Part shown: one piece after another, positions 34,584 to 42,599 of the stretch
Layout of the letters: every line of letters begins with the position of its first letter
Position numbering within the stretch: the first letter of the stretch is position 1
NCBI RefSeq assembly: GCF_029892515.1
Contig: NZ_JARXVF010000001.1
Location: 1,364,001-1,428,000, forward strand
DNA: 64,000 nucleotides
From: Pseudaminobacter soli (ex Li et al. 2025)
GTDB taxonomy: Bacteria > Pseudomonadota > Alphaproteobacteria > Rhizobiales > Rhizobiaceae
Direction of reading: 5' to 3'
Translations under genes and position numbers: made by a program
Notes under the pieces: generated by a model
What the model was told of the DNA's origin: nothing
Database searches by the model: none
Seen by the model: only the letters and a program-made list of their open reading frames with translations

Positions 34584-35137
34584 TTTCTCGGGGCACGGCA
34601 TCGGGCTCGGGTTTCGGGCTGGTACGGATAATACCCCCTCACCGGCCGCTTCACGGCGACCTCTCCTAGGCAGGGCGATCGCATATCGACCCCCACTCCG
34701 GTTTGCTTCGCAAACCACCTCTCCCCCGATCGACGGGGGAGAGGTGCCGAGCGTAGCGAGGCGGAGTGGGGGTAAGTCGCGCCGACTGCCCCTCACTTCG
34801 TCATCCTCGGGCAGGTTTTTACCGAGACCGACATTTGTTGGCTGTGGAGATTTGATAAGTGAAGTTCGAATCCCTCCCGGCGCGTCAAATACCGCCGATT
34901 GCCCTCCATAGTACGCTACAGCCATCGATACCCGCCGAAACTACGCCCCGCGCAAAGAGCGGGAGATAGCCCGCGTAGGGAAAAGCGTAGAAATGGCGGC
35001 GTTCGGCGGTGAAAAAAGTTCGAATCGCTTACGGTCGAATGGCGGATTTTTGCGTCGAGCAATCACAGACACCCGGAACGGGTCGGCCCGTCTGTAGCGA
35101 TCGTCGAGCAAGGTAAATCGCAAATCCAGTTGTGGGC
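34584..35137. other. Intergenic region with palindromic repeat and tRNA-like 3' fragment
   Basis: A 554-base gene-free stretch marking the boundary between core DNA and the metal-stress island. It contains the inverted repeat at 34689-34773 and a tRNA-3'-end-like sequence (gttcgaatccctcccggcgcg, cut here to its core, at 34864-34884). No full cloverleaf or gene is supported. Several short open frames on both strands have no coding character. Confidence 0.5.
34689..34773. repeat. 85-bp nested inverted repeat
   Basis: Outer arms acccccactccg (34689-34700) and cggagtgggggt (34762-34773) are perfect complements. An inner palindrome, cacctctcccccgatcg paired with cgacgggggagaggtg, spans about 34716-34745. 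The element resembles the RIME/REP-type palindromic units that are scattered in rhizobial intergenic DNA. Confidence 0.75.
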
Positions 35138-35374
35138 TCAATCACCTCCGGCGCAGCAAGTCGATTCTCGCCGACTGGCTTGAACCGGCGGGCACGGCAC
35201 GGTTCCGTAGGAGCAAAAAACGCAGCAATCGCCTAGCTTGGGCTTCAGGTGAGCGCCGCATGCCTTGCAATCGTAAAAGAACAGGCAGGCATCGGTCGGC
35301 ATGATTTCCACCTCACGATGTCCGCAATGCGGGCATGTGATGGTGGATTCCAGAATGGGTGCGTTGCCCGACAT
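35138..35374 (-). CDS. GDCCVxC domain protein (cysteine form of a selenoprotein family)
   Basis: A 78-residue small cysteine-rich protein. The first half has a CPHCGH zinc-ribbon-like knuckle and a CKACGAHL pair; the signature GDCCVFCSYGTVPCPP (residues 49-64) names the family, some members of which carry selenocysteine. Here all positions read as ordinary Cys codons. The family often travels with mercury- or other metal-resistance genes. It is divergent from the bufferin operon and may share its regulatory region, which fits a thiol/metal-stress function. Start ATG at 35374 is the only good one. Confidence 0.85.
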   Translation of the reverse strand: MSGNAPILESTITCPHCGHREVEIMPTDACLFFYDCKACGAHLKPKLGDCCVFCSYGTVPCPPVQASRRESTCCAGGD

Positions 35375-35527
35375 CGCTATCCTTGCTGAAGCAAGTGCAC
35401 TCCAGCATCAACAATCAAGTATAGCGCAATACGGCTTCCACGGGCGTGCCTTCTGGCGATCTGTTGTTCACCTATGGCCCAGCCAAGTACCCCGTGGTTT
35501 GGGTGGTCGATCGGCCGCGACCAGGAC

Positions 35528-35552
35528 GTAACCTTTCTCCTTCTGCAGCGAA
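35528..35552 (+). promoter_or_regulatory. SigF-type ECF promoter motif upstream of bufA
   Basis: GTAACC (35528-35533), a 15-base spacer and CGAA (35549-35552) resemble the GTAACC-N15/16-CGAA promoter of the Caulobacter ECF sigma factor SigF. It lies about 85 bases before the bufA start on the correct strand. The operon itself encodes an ECF sigma factor and an NrsF-type anti-sigma, so autoregulation is likely. The 35375-35636 gap holds no gene. Confidence 0.7.
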
Positions 35553-35636
35553 CATTCTTACAGGCGTGTCGTGACCGACCCGCTGGGCGGATGGCTATGC
35601 CAACCCGCGACGCCAATCTCAATCGGAGGAACAGAA

Positions 35637-35981
35637 ATGTTCAATCGCATGCTACCGGCGCTGGTCGCCGGCGCTTTCGTCGCCGCCCTGGGCTCAATAA
35701 CCGCAATGCCGGCTTCCGCTCAGATGAGCCATTCCGACATGGAAAAAATGATCAAGGAGAACCAGGCCAAAACCATGAAGGCCCTCAAAGGCGGCAAGGT
35801 GGAGAAGTGCTTCGGGGTGGCGCTGAAGGGCCAGAACGACTGCTACGCCGGCGCCGGAACCAGTTGTGCCGGCACGAGCATGGTCAATTATCAGGGCAAT
35901 GCTTTCAAGCTCGTGCCCAAGGGGACATGCACCGCGATGAAGACGCCAAATGGGACCGGCAGCCTGACGCCGAAAGCCTGA
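35637..35981 (+). CDS. bufA: Bufferin precursor (DUF2282/BufA1 family)
   Basis: A 114-residue secreted peptide precursor. A signal peptide ([20 protein letters not shown], cleaved near ASA-QM) is followed by a Lys-rich helix and the BufA core with four conserved cysteines: [19 protein letters not shown] and GTCTAMK. In characterised bufferins such cysteines are converted by BufB/BufC to copper-binding thiooxazole-type heterocycles; the mature peptide buffers excess copper in the periplasm. The ATG at 35637 has ggagga eight bases upstream; an in-frame extension to 35571 is ignored. Confidence 0.9.
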   Translation: MFNRMLPALVAGAFVAALGSITAMPASAQMSHSDMEKMIKENQAKTMKALKGGKVEKCFGVALKGQNDCYAGAGTSCAGTSMVNYQGNAFKLVPKGTCTAMKTPNGTGSLTPKA

Positions 35982-36041
35982 GCGCCTCCCCTGCGGGCGG
36001 GCCTATCCCCGCCCACGCCGCGCTCCCAAGGTCCGGAGGTC

Positions 36042-36929
36042 ATGATGGCTGCATCGCATGATCCGCAAGCACCCGTTCCGCCGCGCGCCGGCGTCGGGCT
36101 CAAGGCCGAGCACTATCGCGAAATTGTCGAGACCAACCCCGACATCGGCTTCTTCGAGGTTCACGCGGAAAACTACATGGGTGCCGGAGGCCCTCCGCAT
36201 CGCTATCTCACCGCGATCCGAGAACGCTATCCACTGTCGCTCCATGGCGTCGGACTGTCGATCGGAGCGGATCGGCCGCTCGATCGGGATCATTTGCGGC
36301 GCCTGCAGGGCTTGATCGCGCGCTACGAGCCGGGGCTCTTTTCCGAGCATCTCGCCTGGTCGTCGCACGATGCCGGTTTCCTCAACGACCTCCTGCCGCT
36401 TCCCTATACTCGTGAAACGTTGGATCGCGTCTGCGAGCATATAGACGCGATTGAGGAAATGCTCGGCCGCCAGATGCTCCTCGAGAACCCGTCGACCTAT
36501 CTCGCCTTCGCAGAAAGCACTTTTTCGGAGACCGATTTCATCGCCGAGGTGGTGCGGCGCACGGGGTGTGGCCTGCTGCTCGACGTCAACAATGTGCATG
36601 TCGCCTCGACCAACCAGCAATGGGACGCAGAGGCTTACATCGACGCCTATCCGCTCGCCCACGTGCAGGAAATCCATCTCGCCGGCTACACCCGCGAAGC
36701 CGACGAGGCCGGCCGGCCGCTTCTCATCGACACGCACAATCGCCCTGTCGACGAAATCGTCTGGGACCTCTTCGCTCACGTGGTCCAGCGGATCGGCCCG
36801 AAACCGACCCTGATCGAATGGGACGCCGATGTCCCCACATGGCCGGAACTGAAGGCCGAGGCCGATCGGGCCGAAGCCATCATGGCCGCGGCCCGGCATC
36901 GTGAGTTGCGCCATGCTTCGGCTCGCTGA
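36042..36929 (+). CDS. bufB: Multinuclear non-heme iron oxidase BufB (DUF692/MNIO)
   Basis: A 295-residue TIM-barrel enzyme of the MbnB-related DUF692 family that modifies cysteines of the neighbouring precursor. Iron ligands expected for the family are visible in order: [13 protein letters not shown] (His), [11 protein letters not shown] (Glu/His), [11 protein letters not shown] (Glu/Asn), [12 protein letters not shown] (Asp/Asn/His), [12 protein letters not shown] (Glu/His) and [10 protein letters not shown] (Asp/His). Length is normal. It follows bufA by 60 bases and overlaps bufC, its recognition partner. Confidence 0.93.
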   Translation: MMAASHDPQAPVPPRAGVGLKAEHYREIVETNPDIGFFEVHAENYMGAGGPPHRYLTAIRERYPLSLHGVGLSIGADRPLDRDHLRRLQGLIARYEPGLFSEHLAWSSHDAGFLNDLLPLPYTRETLDRVCEHIDAIEEMLGRQMLLENPSTYLAFAESTFSETDFIAEVVRRTGCGLLLDVNNVHVASTNQQWDAEAYIDAYPLAHVQEIHLAGYTREADEAGRPLLIDTHNRPVDEIVWDLFAHVVQRIGPKPTLIEWDADVPTWPELKAEADRAEAIMAAARHRELRHASAR

Positions 36930-37719
36930 ACGGCAGAGAGAATTCGCCGAAGCGCTGCTTGATCCCGAGCGGCCAGCGCCATCTGGCCTGGTTGGTCCTG
37001 ACGGGGCGCCGAGCGCGCGGCGCTTCGCCGTCTATCGCAACAATGTCGTGGTTGGCCTCATCGACGCGCTGCAGGCAGCGTTTCCGGCGGTCTGCCGCAT
37101 CGTCGGTCAAGACTTCTTCCGTGCCATTGCGCGTGTCTACGTTGCGCGCGAACCGTCGGATTCGCCGATCATGCTCGGCTATGGCGGTGGCTTTCCCGAT
37201 TTCGTCAGTGGCTTTGAGCCCGCGGTCACCTTGCCGTATCTCGCGGATGTCGCCCGCATCGAGCGAGCCTGGACGGAAGCCTACCATGCCGCCGTGGCTG
37301 AACCGTTCGATCCCGCCGCACTTGCCGCCGTCGTGCCGGACGTGCTGCCGGCAACGCGCCTCATCCTTCATCCCTCGGTTCGAATCGTACAGTCTTGCTT
37401 CCCCGCCCTGACCATTTGGCAGATGAATGTCGGCGATGTTGTTCCGGGGCCTGTCGATCTCGATAGGGGTGGCGAGAATGCTATCATTGTCCGGCCAGAA
37501 GCCGATGTGGAAGTCCGCTCGCTTCCCGATGGAGGCGCAGCGTTCGTTAAGGCGCTTCGCGCGGGATACTCCGTACTGGAAGCCACCAAGGCGGCGTTGG
37601 CGACCGACAGCCGGTTCGACCTTTCGGCCAGCCTCATCGGGCTTCTGCAGGCAGGCGCGGTCGTCGGCTTTGAGACGAGGGCCGAGGAGAAAGCGCAGGC
37701 CTCAGCGTGGCGGACATGA
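36913..37719 (+). CDS. bufC: Bufferin maturation partner BufC (DUF2063)
   Basis: A 268-residue protein with an N-terminal DUF2063 helical domain ([53 protein letters not shown]) and a C-terminal mixed domain with a winged-helix-like end. In bufferin and methanobactin-like systems this partner binds the precursor leader and positions it for BufB. An in-frame GTG at 36901 is the alternative start. It overlaps the 3' end of bufB by 17 bases and is translationally coupled to the DoxX gene. Confidence 0.9.
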   Translation: MLRLAERQREFAEALLDPERPAPSGLVGPDGAPSARRFAVYRNNVVVGLIDALQAAFPAVCRIVGQDFFRAIARVYVAREPSDSPIMLGYGGGFPDFVSGFEPAVTLPYLADVARIERAWTEAYHAAVAEPFDPAALAAVVPDVLPATRLILHPSVRIVQSCFPALTIWQMNVGDVVPGPVDLDRGGENAIIVRPEADVEVRSLPDGGAAFVKALRAGYSVLEATKAALATDSRFDLSASLIGLLQAGAVVGFETRAEEKAQASAWRT

Positions 37720-38231
37720 CGATGGCGAACGCGCTGATCAACATGGGTCTTATCAATCGGGCGGCAAACCGCGCCTTGAGCGGCTTGGAGCGGCTGGCTC
37801 TTGTGATCGCGCCGCCGGTCCTGCGCATTGCGCTCGCGGTTCCGTTTTTCCGGTCGGGCCTCACACGCTGGGACGGCTTCCTGTCGCTCTCGCCAGGTGC
37901 GGCCTATCTCTTCGAGGAAGAGTTCAAGCTCCACATTCTCGGCGGGACCTATGACTTTCCCATGCCGCTTGTCATCGCCTATATCACCGGCATCGCCGAG
38001 ATCGTCCTGCCGGTCCTGCTCGTGCTCGGGCTCGGAACGCGGTTTGCCGCTCTCGGCGTGCTCATCATGACCGGCGTCATCCAGCTCGTCGTCACGGACG
38101 GATGGGCGAACTTCCATTTGCCGTGGGCGGCGATGGCGCTCGGCATCATGGCGCTTGGTCCGGGTCCGCTGTCGCTCGATCATGCGCTTGGCCGCATAGC
38201 CGCGGCTGGACGGCAAAGGCGCGGGCGATGA
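37716..38231 (+). CDS. DoxX family membrane protein
   Basis: A DoxX-fold membrane protein of about 171 residues with four hydrophobic helices. Family features are LRIALAVPFFRSGLTRWDGF (first helix plus loop) and GIAEIVLPVLLVLGLGTRFAA. The start is in an ATGA overlap with the bufC stop codon; an in-frame GTG at 37707 is the alternative. DoxX proteins are frequent in bufferin operons; electron transfer or membrane-redox support is proposed for the family but not proven. Its 3' end overlaps the sigma-factor gene by four bases. Confidence 0.88.
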   Translation: MTMANALINMGLINRAANRALSGLERLALVIAPPVLRIALAVPFFRSGLTRWDGFLSLSPGAAYLFEEEFKLHILGGTYDFPMPLVIAYITGIAEIVLPVLLVLGLGTRFAALGVLIMTGVIQLVVTDGWANFHLPWAAMALGIMALGPGPLSLDHALGRIAAAGRQRRGR

Positions 38232-38899
38232 TCGACGATCCGCGAAGGCAGGCAGCACCGTTGAGGATTGTCGGGGGACGCGACCGCCCTCAAAGCCCGA
38301 TGGATCCTCGTCGGGCGTCTGCAGACGGCGACATATCCTCCATTCCGGACGTAGACTGGACCATTCTCATGGCCCGGGCGCAGGACGGGGATGGCACGGC
38401 CTATCTGCGTTTGCTGCAGGAGGTTACTCCCTATTTGCGCGCTCTTGCAGCACGGCGCTATCGCGAGCCTCAGGATGTCGAGGACGCGGTCCAGGATGTC
38501 CTTCTGACCGTTCATGCGATCCGGCAGACCTTCGACCCTGCCAGGCCGTTCGGCCCCTGGCTGGTCGCGATCGCCAACCGCCGGTTCATCGATCGGCTCC
38601 GTCGCCAGGGCAGGCTGCGGGCGCGCGAAACGCCGCTCACGACCGAGCACGAAACCTTTGCCGATGGAACAGCGAACCTTGAAGAGAGAACCGATCGGCA
38701 TGGCCTGGAAGGAGCCATCGACAATCTGCCGCCCATGCAAAAGCAAGCGATAGAACTGCTCAAGCTCAAGGAAATGTCATTGAAGGAAGCAGCAAGCGTA
38801 AGCGGCGTGTCGGTCGCATCGCTCAAAGTGGCGACGCATCGTGCCTTGCGGAGCCTGCGCAGAATGTTATCCGAGCGGAACGATGGAGGACGCCGATGA
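38228..38899 (+). CDS. ECF-type RNA polymerase sigma factor (SigF-like)
   Basis: A 223-residue ECF sigma factor. After a variable N-terminal extension of about 45 residues, region 2 appears as YLRLLQEVTPYLRALAARRY and VEDAVQDVLLTVHAIR (-10 recognition), and region 4 as LPPMQKQAIELLKLKEMSLK followed by GVSVASLKVATHRALRSL (-35 recognition helix). It overlaps doxX and its own anti-sigma gene by four bases each. The pairing with an NrsF/DUF1109 anti-sigma is that of Caulobacter SigF, which controls bufferin-type operons in metal and oxidative stress. Confidence 0.92.
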   Translation: MIDDPRRQAAPLRIVGGRDRPQSPMDPRRASADGDISSIPDVDWTILMARAQDGDGTAYLRLLQEVTPYLRALAARRYREPQDVEDAVQDVLLTVHAIRQTFDPARPFGPWLVAIANRRFIDRLRRQGRLRARETPLTTEHETFADGTANLEERTDRHGLEGAIDNLPPMQKQAIELLKLKEMSLKEAASVSGVSVASLKVATHRALRSLRRMLSERNDGGRR

Positions 38900-39558
38900 A
38901 GACCTCCGATCTCATTGCCGCTCTTGCCAAGGACTTGCCGCCGGTCAGGCGTCTGAGGCCGCCTCTAGTTCGCGCCGCCTGCTGGCTGGCGGTCGCCTTC
39001 CTCGTACTGGCGCTCCTCGCCATCAGCCAAGGGATTCGTCAGGATCTCGTGTCACGGCTGCACGATCCCGCTTTTGCCCTGAGCATGGCGTCCTCGCTCC
39101 TGACCGGTGCGTTGGCGGCGCTGGCAGCCTTTCAGGTGAGCCTCCCCGATCGATCGCGGCTCTGGCTCCTGCTTCCGCTTCCGGCGCTTGTCGTGTGGTT
39201 GTCGAACATCGGCTATCAGTGCTTGACGCAGTGGATCGGCCCCGAGGGCGTCACGCTGGGAGAGGCGGCACGCTGCTTCGCCACTCTCGTTCTGACCGGA
39301 TTGCCGCTTTCCCTCATGATGATGGTGATGCTGCGCTACACCGTACTGCTCCACCCGACTGCGGCGACCTTGATGGGCAGCCTCGCGGTCGCCGCGATCA
39401 CCGCGACGGCGCTGGCGCTGTTTCATGTGATGGACGCCAGCGCGATGATCCTGATATGGAACCTCGGCACCGCAGCTCTCTTCCTCGGCCTCGGCACCGT
39501 GTTCGGCAGAGGGATGCTCCGGAGGCTCGCGCCGCAGCCGAGCGTGGCAGCTAATTAG
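38896..39558 (+). CDS. nrsF: NrsF family anti-sigma factor (DUF1109)
   Basis: A 220-residue inner-membrane protein with six hydrophobic segments, beginning with a short cytoplasmic head (MKTSDLIAALAKDLPPVRR) that is the part expected to bind the sigma factor. The DUF1109/NrsF family keeps the cognate ECF factor inactive until metal or oxidative stress. Membrane cysteine residues that sense stress in Caulobacter NrsF have candidates here in the segments around IGYQCLTQWIG and EAARCFATLVL. The start overlaps the sigma gene stop (ATGA), giving matched expression. Confidence 0.9.
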   Translation: MKTSDLIAALAKDLPPVRRLRPPLVRAACWLAVAFLVLALLAISQGIRQDLVSRLHDPAFALSMASSLLTGALAALAAFQVSLPDRSRLWLLLPLPALVVWLSNIGYQCLTQWIGPEGVTLGEAARCFATLVLTGLPLSLMMMVMLRYTVLLHPTAATLMGSLAVAAITATALALFHVMDASAMILIWNLGTAALFLGLGTVFGRGMLRRLAPQPSVAAN

Positions 39559-39624
39559 GGCGCGGTAAGATGAAGCCTTGCTCCATCCAGATACGGATTT
39601 TCGCCCCCTTCAAAGGAGAATCCC

Positions 39625-40029
39625 ATGCAAAGACGCCTGTTCCTTGCCACGATGGTTGCAATGCCATTGGCTGCCATCCTGGCAATTCCGATCGCAAGCG
39701 CGGCTGAGCGCAAGACATTCGATGCGGCCGCTTTTGAGGCCGCGCAACAACAGGGCGCTCGCATCCTCGTCGATATCTGGGCAAGCTGGTGCCCGACTTG
39801 CAGGGCCCAGAAGCCGATTATCGATCATCTTGCCGAGCAGCCGGCGAATTCGGACCTTGTCATCTTCGCAGTTGATTTCGACAGCCAGAAGCCGGTCGTT
39901 CGCCGGTTCGGCGCGCAGCGTCAAAGCACCCTGATCGCATTCAGGGGCAGGACCGAGACCGGGCGCTCGGTGGGCGACACCAATCCGAGCTCCATCGCTG
40001 CCCTCGTCCAGTCGACTCTGACGAAATAG
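39625..40029 (+). CDS. Periplasmic thioredoxin-like protein
   Basis: A 134-residue thioredoxin-fold protein with an N-terminal signal peptide (RLFLATMVAMPLAAILAIP, cleavage near ASA-AE) and an active site DIWASWCPTCRAQKPI (CxxC). It lies 66 bases after nrsF and 10 bases before ccdA. Together with CcdA it forms a compact periplasmic reducing pathway that could keep bufferin cysteines reduced before heterocycle formation or repair oxidised thiols. That role is inference from the neighbours. Confidence 0.9.
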   Translation: MQRRLFLATMVAMPLAAILAIPIASAAERKTFDAAAFEAAQQQGARILVDIWASWCPTCRAQKPIIDHLAEQPANSDLVIFAVDFDSQKPVVRRFGAQRQSTLIAFRGRTETGRSVGDTNPSSIAALVQSTLTK

Positions 40030-40039
40030 GACTGCCGCG

Positions 40040-40762
40040 ATGGAAGTTGGCAGCATTGCACTTGCGTTCCTGGCGGGTGTCCTGTCGACGTTATCGCCCT
40101 GCGTCCTGCCACTTTTGCCGTTGTTGCTGGGCGCGGCCGTCTCCGCGCACCGCTTCGGCCCGTTCGCACTCGCGTCGGGCCTGGCCAGTTCGTTTGTGGC
40201 TATCGGGTTGTTCGTCGCAACGATCGGATTCTCGATCGGTCTGGACAGCGGACTTTTCCGCATCGTTGCGGCCGTTCTCCTGGTTGCATTCGGCGCGGTG
40301 TTGATGGCGCCAAGGCTGCAGGCGCAACTGGCGGTCGCTGCTGGACCTGTCGGCGGGTGGACGGGCCGTCGCTTCGGCGACTTCGCGGCAACTGGGCTCC
40401 GGGGGCAATTCGCCGTCGGGCTTCTGCTCGGTGCGGTATGGAGCCCCTGCGTTGGCCCAACATTGGGGGCTGCCTCCCTGCTGGCTGCGCAGGGGAAAGA
40501 TCTCTGGCATGTCGCGGCCGTGATGATCACCTTCGGCATCGGCGCCGCATTGCCACTCCTTGCCCTTGGCGTGCTGTCACGAGAGGTCGTGATGCGATGG
40601 CGCGACAGGCTTCATCGCGCCGGCCAAGGTGGAAAGACCATACTCGGGGCGATCCTGTTCGCGATCGGCCTGCTTGTCCTCTCGGGAGCCGACAAGCGGC
40701 TGGAGTCGTTCCTCGTCGATGTTTCGCCCACATGGCTGACGCAGCTAACGACCCGGCTTTGA
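40040..40762 (+). CDS. ccdA: CcdA/DsbD-type thiol-disulfide transmembrane transporter
   Basis: A 240-residue membrane protein with six hydrophobic segments. The two redox cysteines are in the family motifs TLSPCVLPLLPLLLG (first helix) and AVWSPCVGPTLGAAS (fourth helix). It carries electrons from cytoplasmic thioredoxin across the membrane to the thioredoxin-like protein encoded just before it. Classical cytochrome-c maturation genes are absent here, so a thiol-stress role in the bufferin island is favoured. Last intact gene before a mobile-element scar. Confidence 0.92.
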   Translation: MEVGSIALAFLAGVLSTLSPCVLPLLPLLLGAAVSAHRFGPFALASGLASSFVAIGLFVATIGFSIGLDSGLFRIVAAVLLVAFGAVLMAPRLQAQLAVAAGPVGGWTGRRFGDFAATGLRGQFAVGLLLGAVWSPCVGPTLGAASLLAAQGKDLWHVAAVMITFGIGAALPLLALGVLSREVVMRWRDRLHRAGQGGKTILGAILFAIGLLVLSGADKRLESFLVDVSPTWLTQLTTRL

Positions 40763-40820
40763 TGCCATCAATCGGCAATTCCCGCGGCTATGTCGCAACT
40801 CTCGCGAAACGAGGGCTTTA

Positions 40821-41050
40821 GCAGGCTGTTGAAAAAAGGCGCTCGTCACCGGACCGCAAGGGTGATTCATTGGCTCCGAAGGGATTCGGAGGTGATGGGT
40901 GCGCGGCGGCGACGAACGAAGTGGCGAACTGTTCAGCTATGTCGATCTCGAGGCGCGGGTTCGGCGCGATCATCCGCTCCGGGCGATCCGGACGATAGTG
41001 AACTGGGGCTTTCGACGCTGGAGCGGGAGTTCGCCCCGCTGTGGGCCGAT
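40821..41050 (+). pseudogene. Truncated IS4/IS5-type transposase (N-terminal remnant)
   Basis: Begins with an inverted-repeat-like gcaggctgttgaaaaaa at 40821. The encoded N-terminal region [20 protein letters not shown] and AIRTIV is typical of DDE transposases of the IS5 group. A frameshift after AIRTIV moves the continuation [14 protein letters not shown] to another frame, and the gene is then cut off. Non-functional remnant marking the right end of the metal-stress island. Confidence 0.75.
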
Positions 41051-41478
41051 ATGAGCAAGACAACGAATAAGTTCTCTCCGGAAGTGCGCCAGCGTGCGGT
41101 GCGGCTGGTTCTGGATCAAGCATGAACATGCCTCGCCCTGGGCGGCGATCATGTCGATCTCGGCCAAGATCGGCTGCGCGGGCCAGACGCTGAACGAGTG
41201 GGTGAAGAAGGCGGAGGTCGATTCCGGCAACAGGGCCGGTGTGCCGTCGGACATGGCGGCGAAGCTGAAGGCTCTTGAGCGGGAGAACCGGGAGCTTCGA
41301 CAGGCCAATGAGATCCTGCGCAAGGCGAGCGCATATTTTGCCCAGGCGGAGCTCGACCGCCGGTTCAAGCCATAATCGCGTTCATCGACGAACACCGCGA
41401 GGTCCACGAGGTCGAGCCGATCTGCAAGGTGCTGCCGATCGCCCCGTCGACCTACCATGACCATATCGCCAAGCGGGT
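41051..41478 (+). pseudogene. IS3-family transposase remnant (orfA frameshifted, orfB truncated)
   Basis: OrfA starts at 41051 ([20 protein letters not shown]), loses frame near 41120 and continues as [18 protein letters not shown], then [20 protein letters not shown] up to 41375. OrfB begins [18 protein letters not shown] and [17 protein letters not shown], then is cut at about 41478, where trb-like sequence on the opposite strand begins. It is inserted directly at the break point of the IS5-like remnant. Confidence 0.8.
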
Positions 41479-41845
41479 CCGGGCAGAGAGCCGAGCCAGG
41501 CATCGACGGCATTGACGGTTTCGGGCATGGCCGTGAAATCGCGGCCCTGAACAATCTTCTCGACCAGGCGCGGTGCGATCCACAAAACCGCGCAGAGCCT
41601 CCCATGGATTGACCCCGGATTGCTCGCGGCCCTCGTAGAGCCAGGTTTCGGCGCGGGCCACGTCCTCGGCGGGCGGTAGATAGAGGAAGGTCAGGAAGTA
41701 GCCGGACACGAAGTGCGTGCAGGCTTCCTCGAACCCGGCCTTGCGCTCGGCATCGACCAGCGCCGACGCCGCGTCGGGAAAGAGGCTGTCGGGATAGGTC
41801 GCTGCCCCGCTGCGCTGCGCCTCGACAAAGATGCTCCAGCAGGAA
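41479..41845 (-). pseudogene. trbE: Conjugal transfer ATPase TrbE remnant with internal deletion
   Basis: On the minus strand: [20 protein letters not shown] then [20 protein letters not shown] and [15 protein letters not shown], all from the N-terminal part of TrbE (VirB4-type ATPase). Near 41587 it jumps to [20 protein letters not shown], which belongs to a later part of TrbE, so an internal deletion is present. No Walker motifs remain. The 3' side ends at the IS3 remnant. Non-functional. Confidence 0.75.
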
Positions 41846-42133
41846 CCGAGACGGAAGGGTCTCCTCGCTGGCTGGTTGCGGGGGTGATGCGATAGCCGCC
41901 ATCAGGGCCGAGCCCTTCGACACGGGCGCGCTCGGACAGCCGGCGCGCGGAGCCGCGTCCGGAAAGAACGGCAACGAGGTCGATGGTCTCGGCGATCAGC
42001 GCGCGCCGACGGCCTCCTGAATGAGCTGTTCGAGACGGCGCAGTGCGCCGATGCCGGTGCCGGCATGGATGGTGCCGATGCCGCCGGGATGGCCCGTGCC
42101 CCAGGCTTTGAGCAGGTCGAGCGCTTCCGATCC
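41846..42133 (-). pseudogene. trbB: Conjugal transfer ATPase TrbB remnant (C-terminal part)
   Basis: On the minus strand: EALDLLKAWGTGHPGGIGTI and ALRRLEQLIQEAV, then after a frameshift/small deletion near 42003 [18 protein letters not shown] and [17 protein letters not shown]. These are the C-terminal blocks of TrbB (VirB11-type ATPase). The N-terminal two thirds, with Walker A, is missing and replaced by a ParB-like 5' part. TrbC and TrbD, normally between trbB and trbE, are deleted. Confidence 0.75.
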
Positions 42134-42341
42134 GCACCTCGCCGCCTGCGTCAAGCTCCGGCTCCACCACCAGATTTTGCAGGATGCCCTTGGCAGCGAT
42201 ACTCGCGGCCTTCGCCTCGATAGATGCCTCGCTGTGTGGGGTCTTGCGGGCGTTCTTCGGGTGCTTTTTGAGCTTGTTGAGCGGGATGAAAACCGTCGCG
42301 CCATTTTCGACGGTCGGGAGGGTGTTCGCATTCGTGGTCAT
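42134..42341 (-). pseudogene. ParB/RepB-like partition protein, N-terminal remnant
   Basis: Starts MTTNANTLPTVENGATVFIP (an in-frame ATG at 42356 is an alternative) and shows the ParB-nuclease N-terminal pattern IPLNKLKKHPKNARKT and ASIAAKGILQNLVVEPE. At about 42133 it breaks into the TrbB-derived sequence. It is the type of ParB-like protein found on plasmids and integrative conjugative elements. The DNA-binding and C-terminal domains are absent. The 42342-42599 segment beyond it holds no recognised gene. Confidence 0.7.
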
Positions 42342-42599
42342 GGTCTTGATCTTCATGGGCTTGGGTTGGAGCGCAGCGCTGCGCTGCAACCCTGCCCGTC
42401 GGCGAGACCGGGGGGTGCAAGGTGCAAGGGCGGCCGGGACGGAGGGGGATCACCCGGCCTGCACAAGTGGATCGAGGCTATTGGCGAGAGTGGGAAACAC
42501 GTATTCGCGCGGAAGGATGGGAGACCGTCCCGGCCGAGCGTCAGCGATCCCTTGCGCCACGCCAGGGGGCAGAGCCCCCAAGCGGTCGGCCATGTAGAT

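Noticed and set aside
34779-34884. Possible tRNA (including selenocysteine tRNA) from gcgccga to cggcgcg
   Set aside because: The ends pair at six of seven positions, but the T-stem does not pair, the length of 106 is too long for a normal tRNA and no anticodon arm was found. Only a tRNA-like 3' end is kept as a low-confidence observation.
35138-35374. Selenocysteine codon in the GDCCVxC gene
   Set aside because: The frame is continuous with Cys codons at all signature positions; no in-frame TGA is needed.
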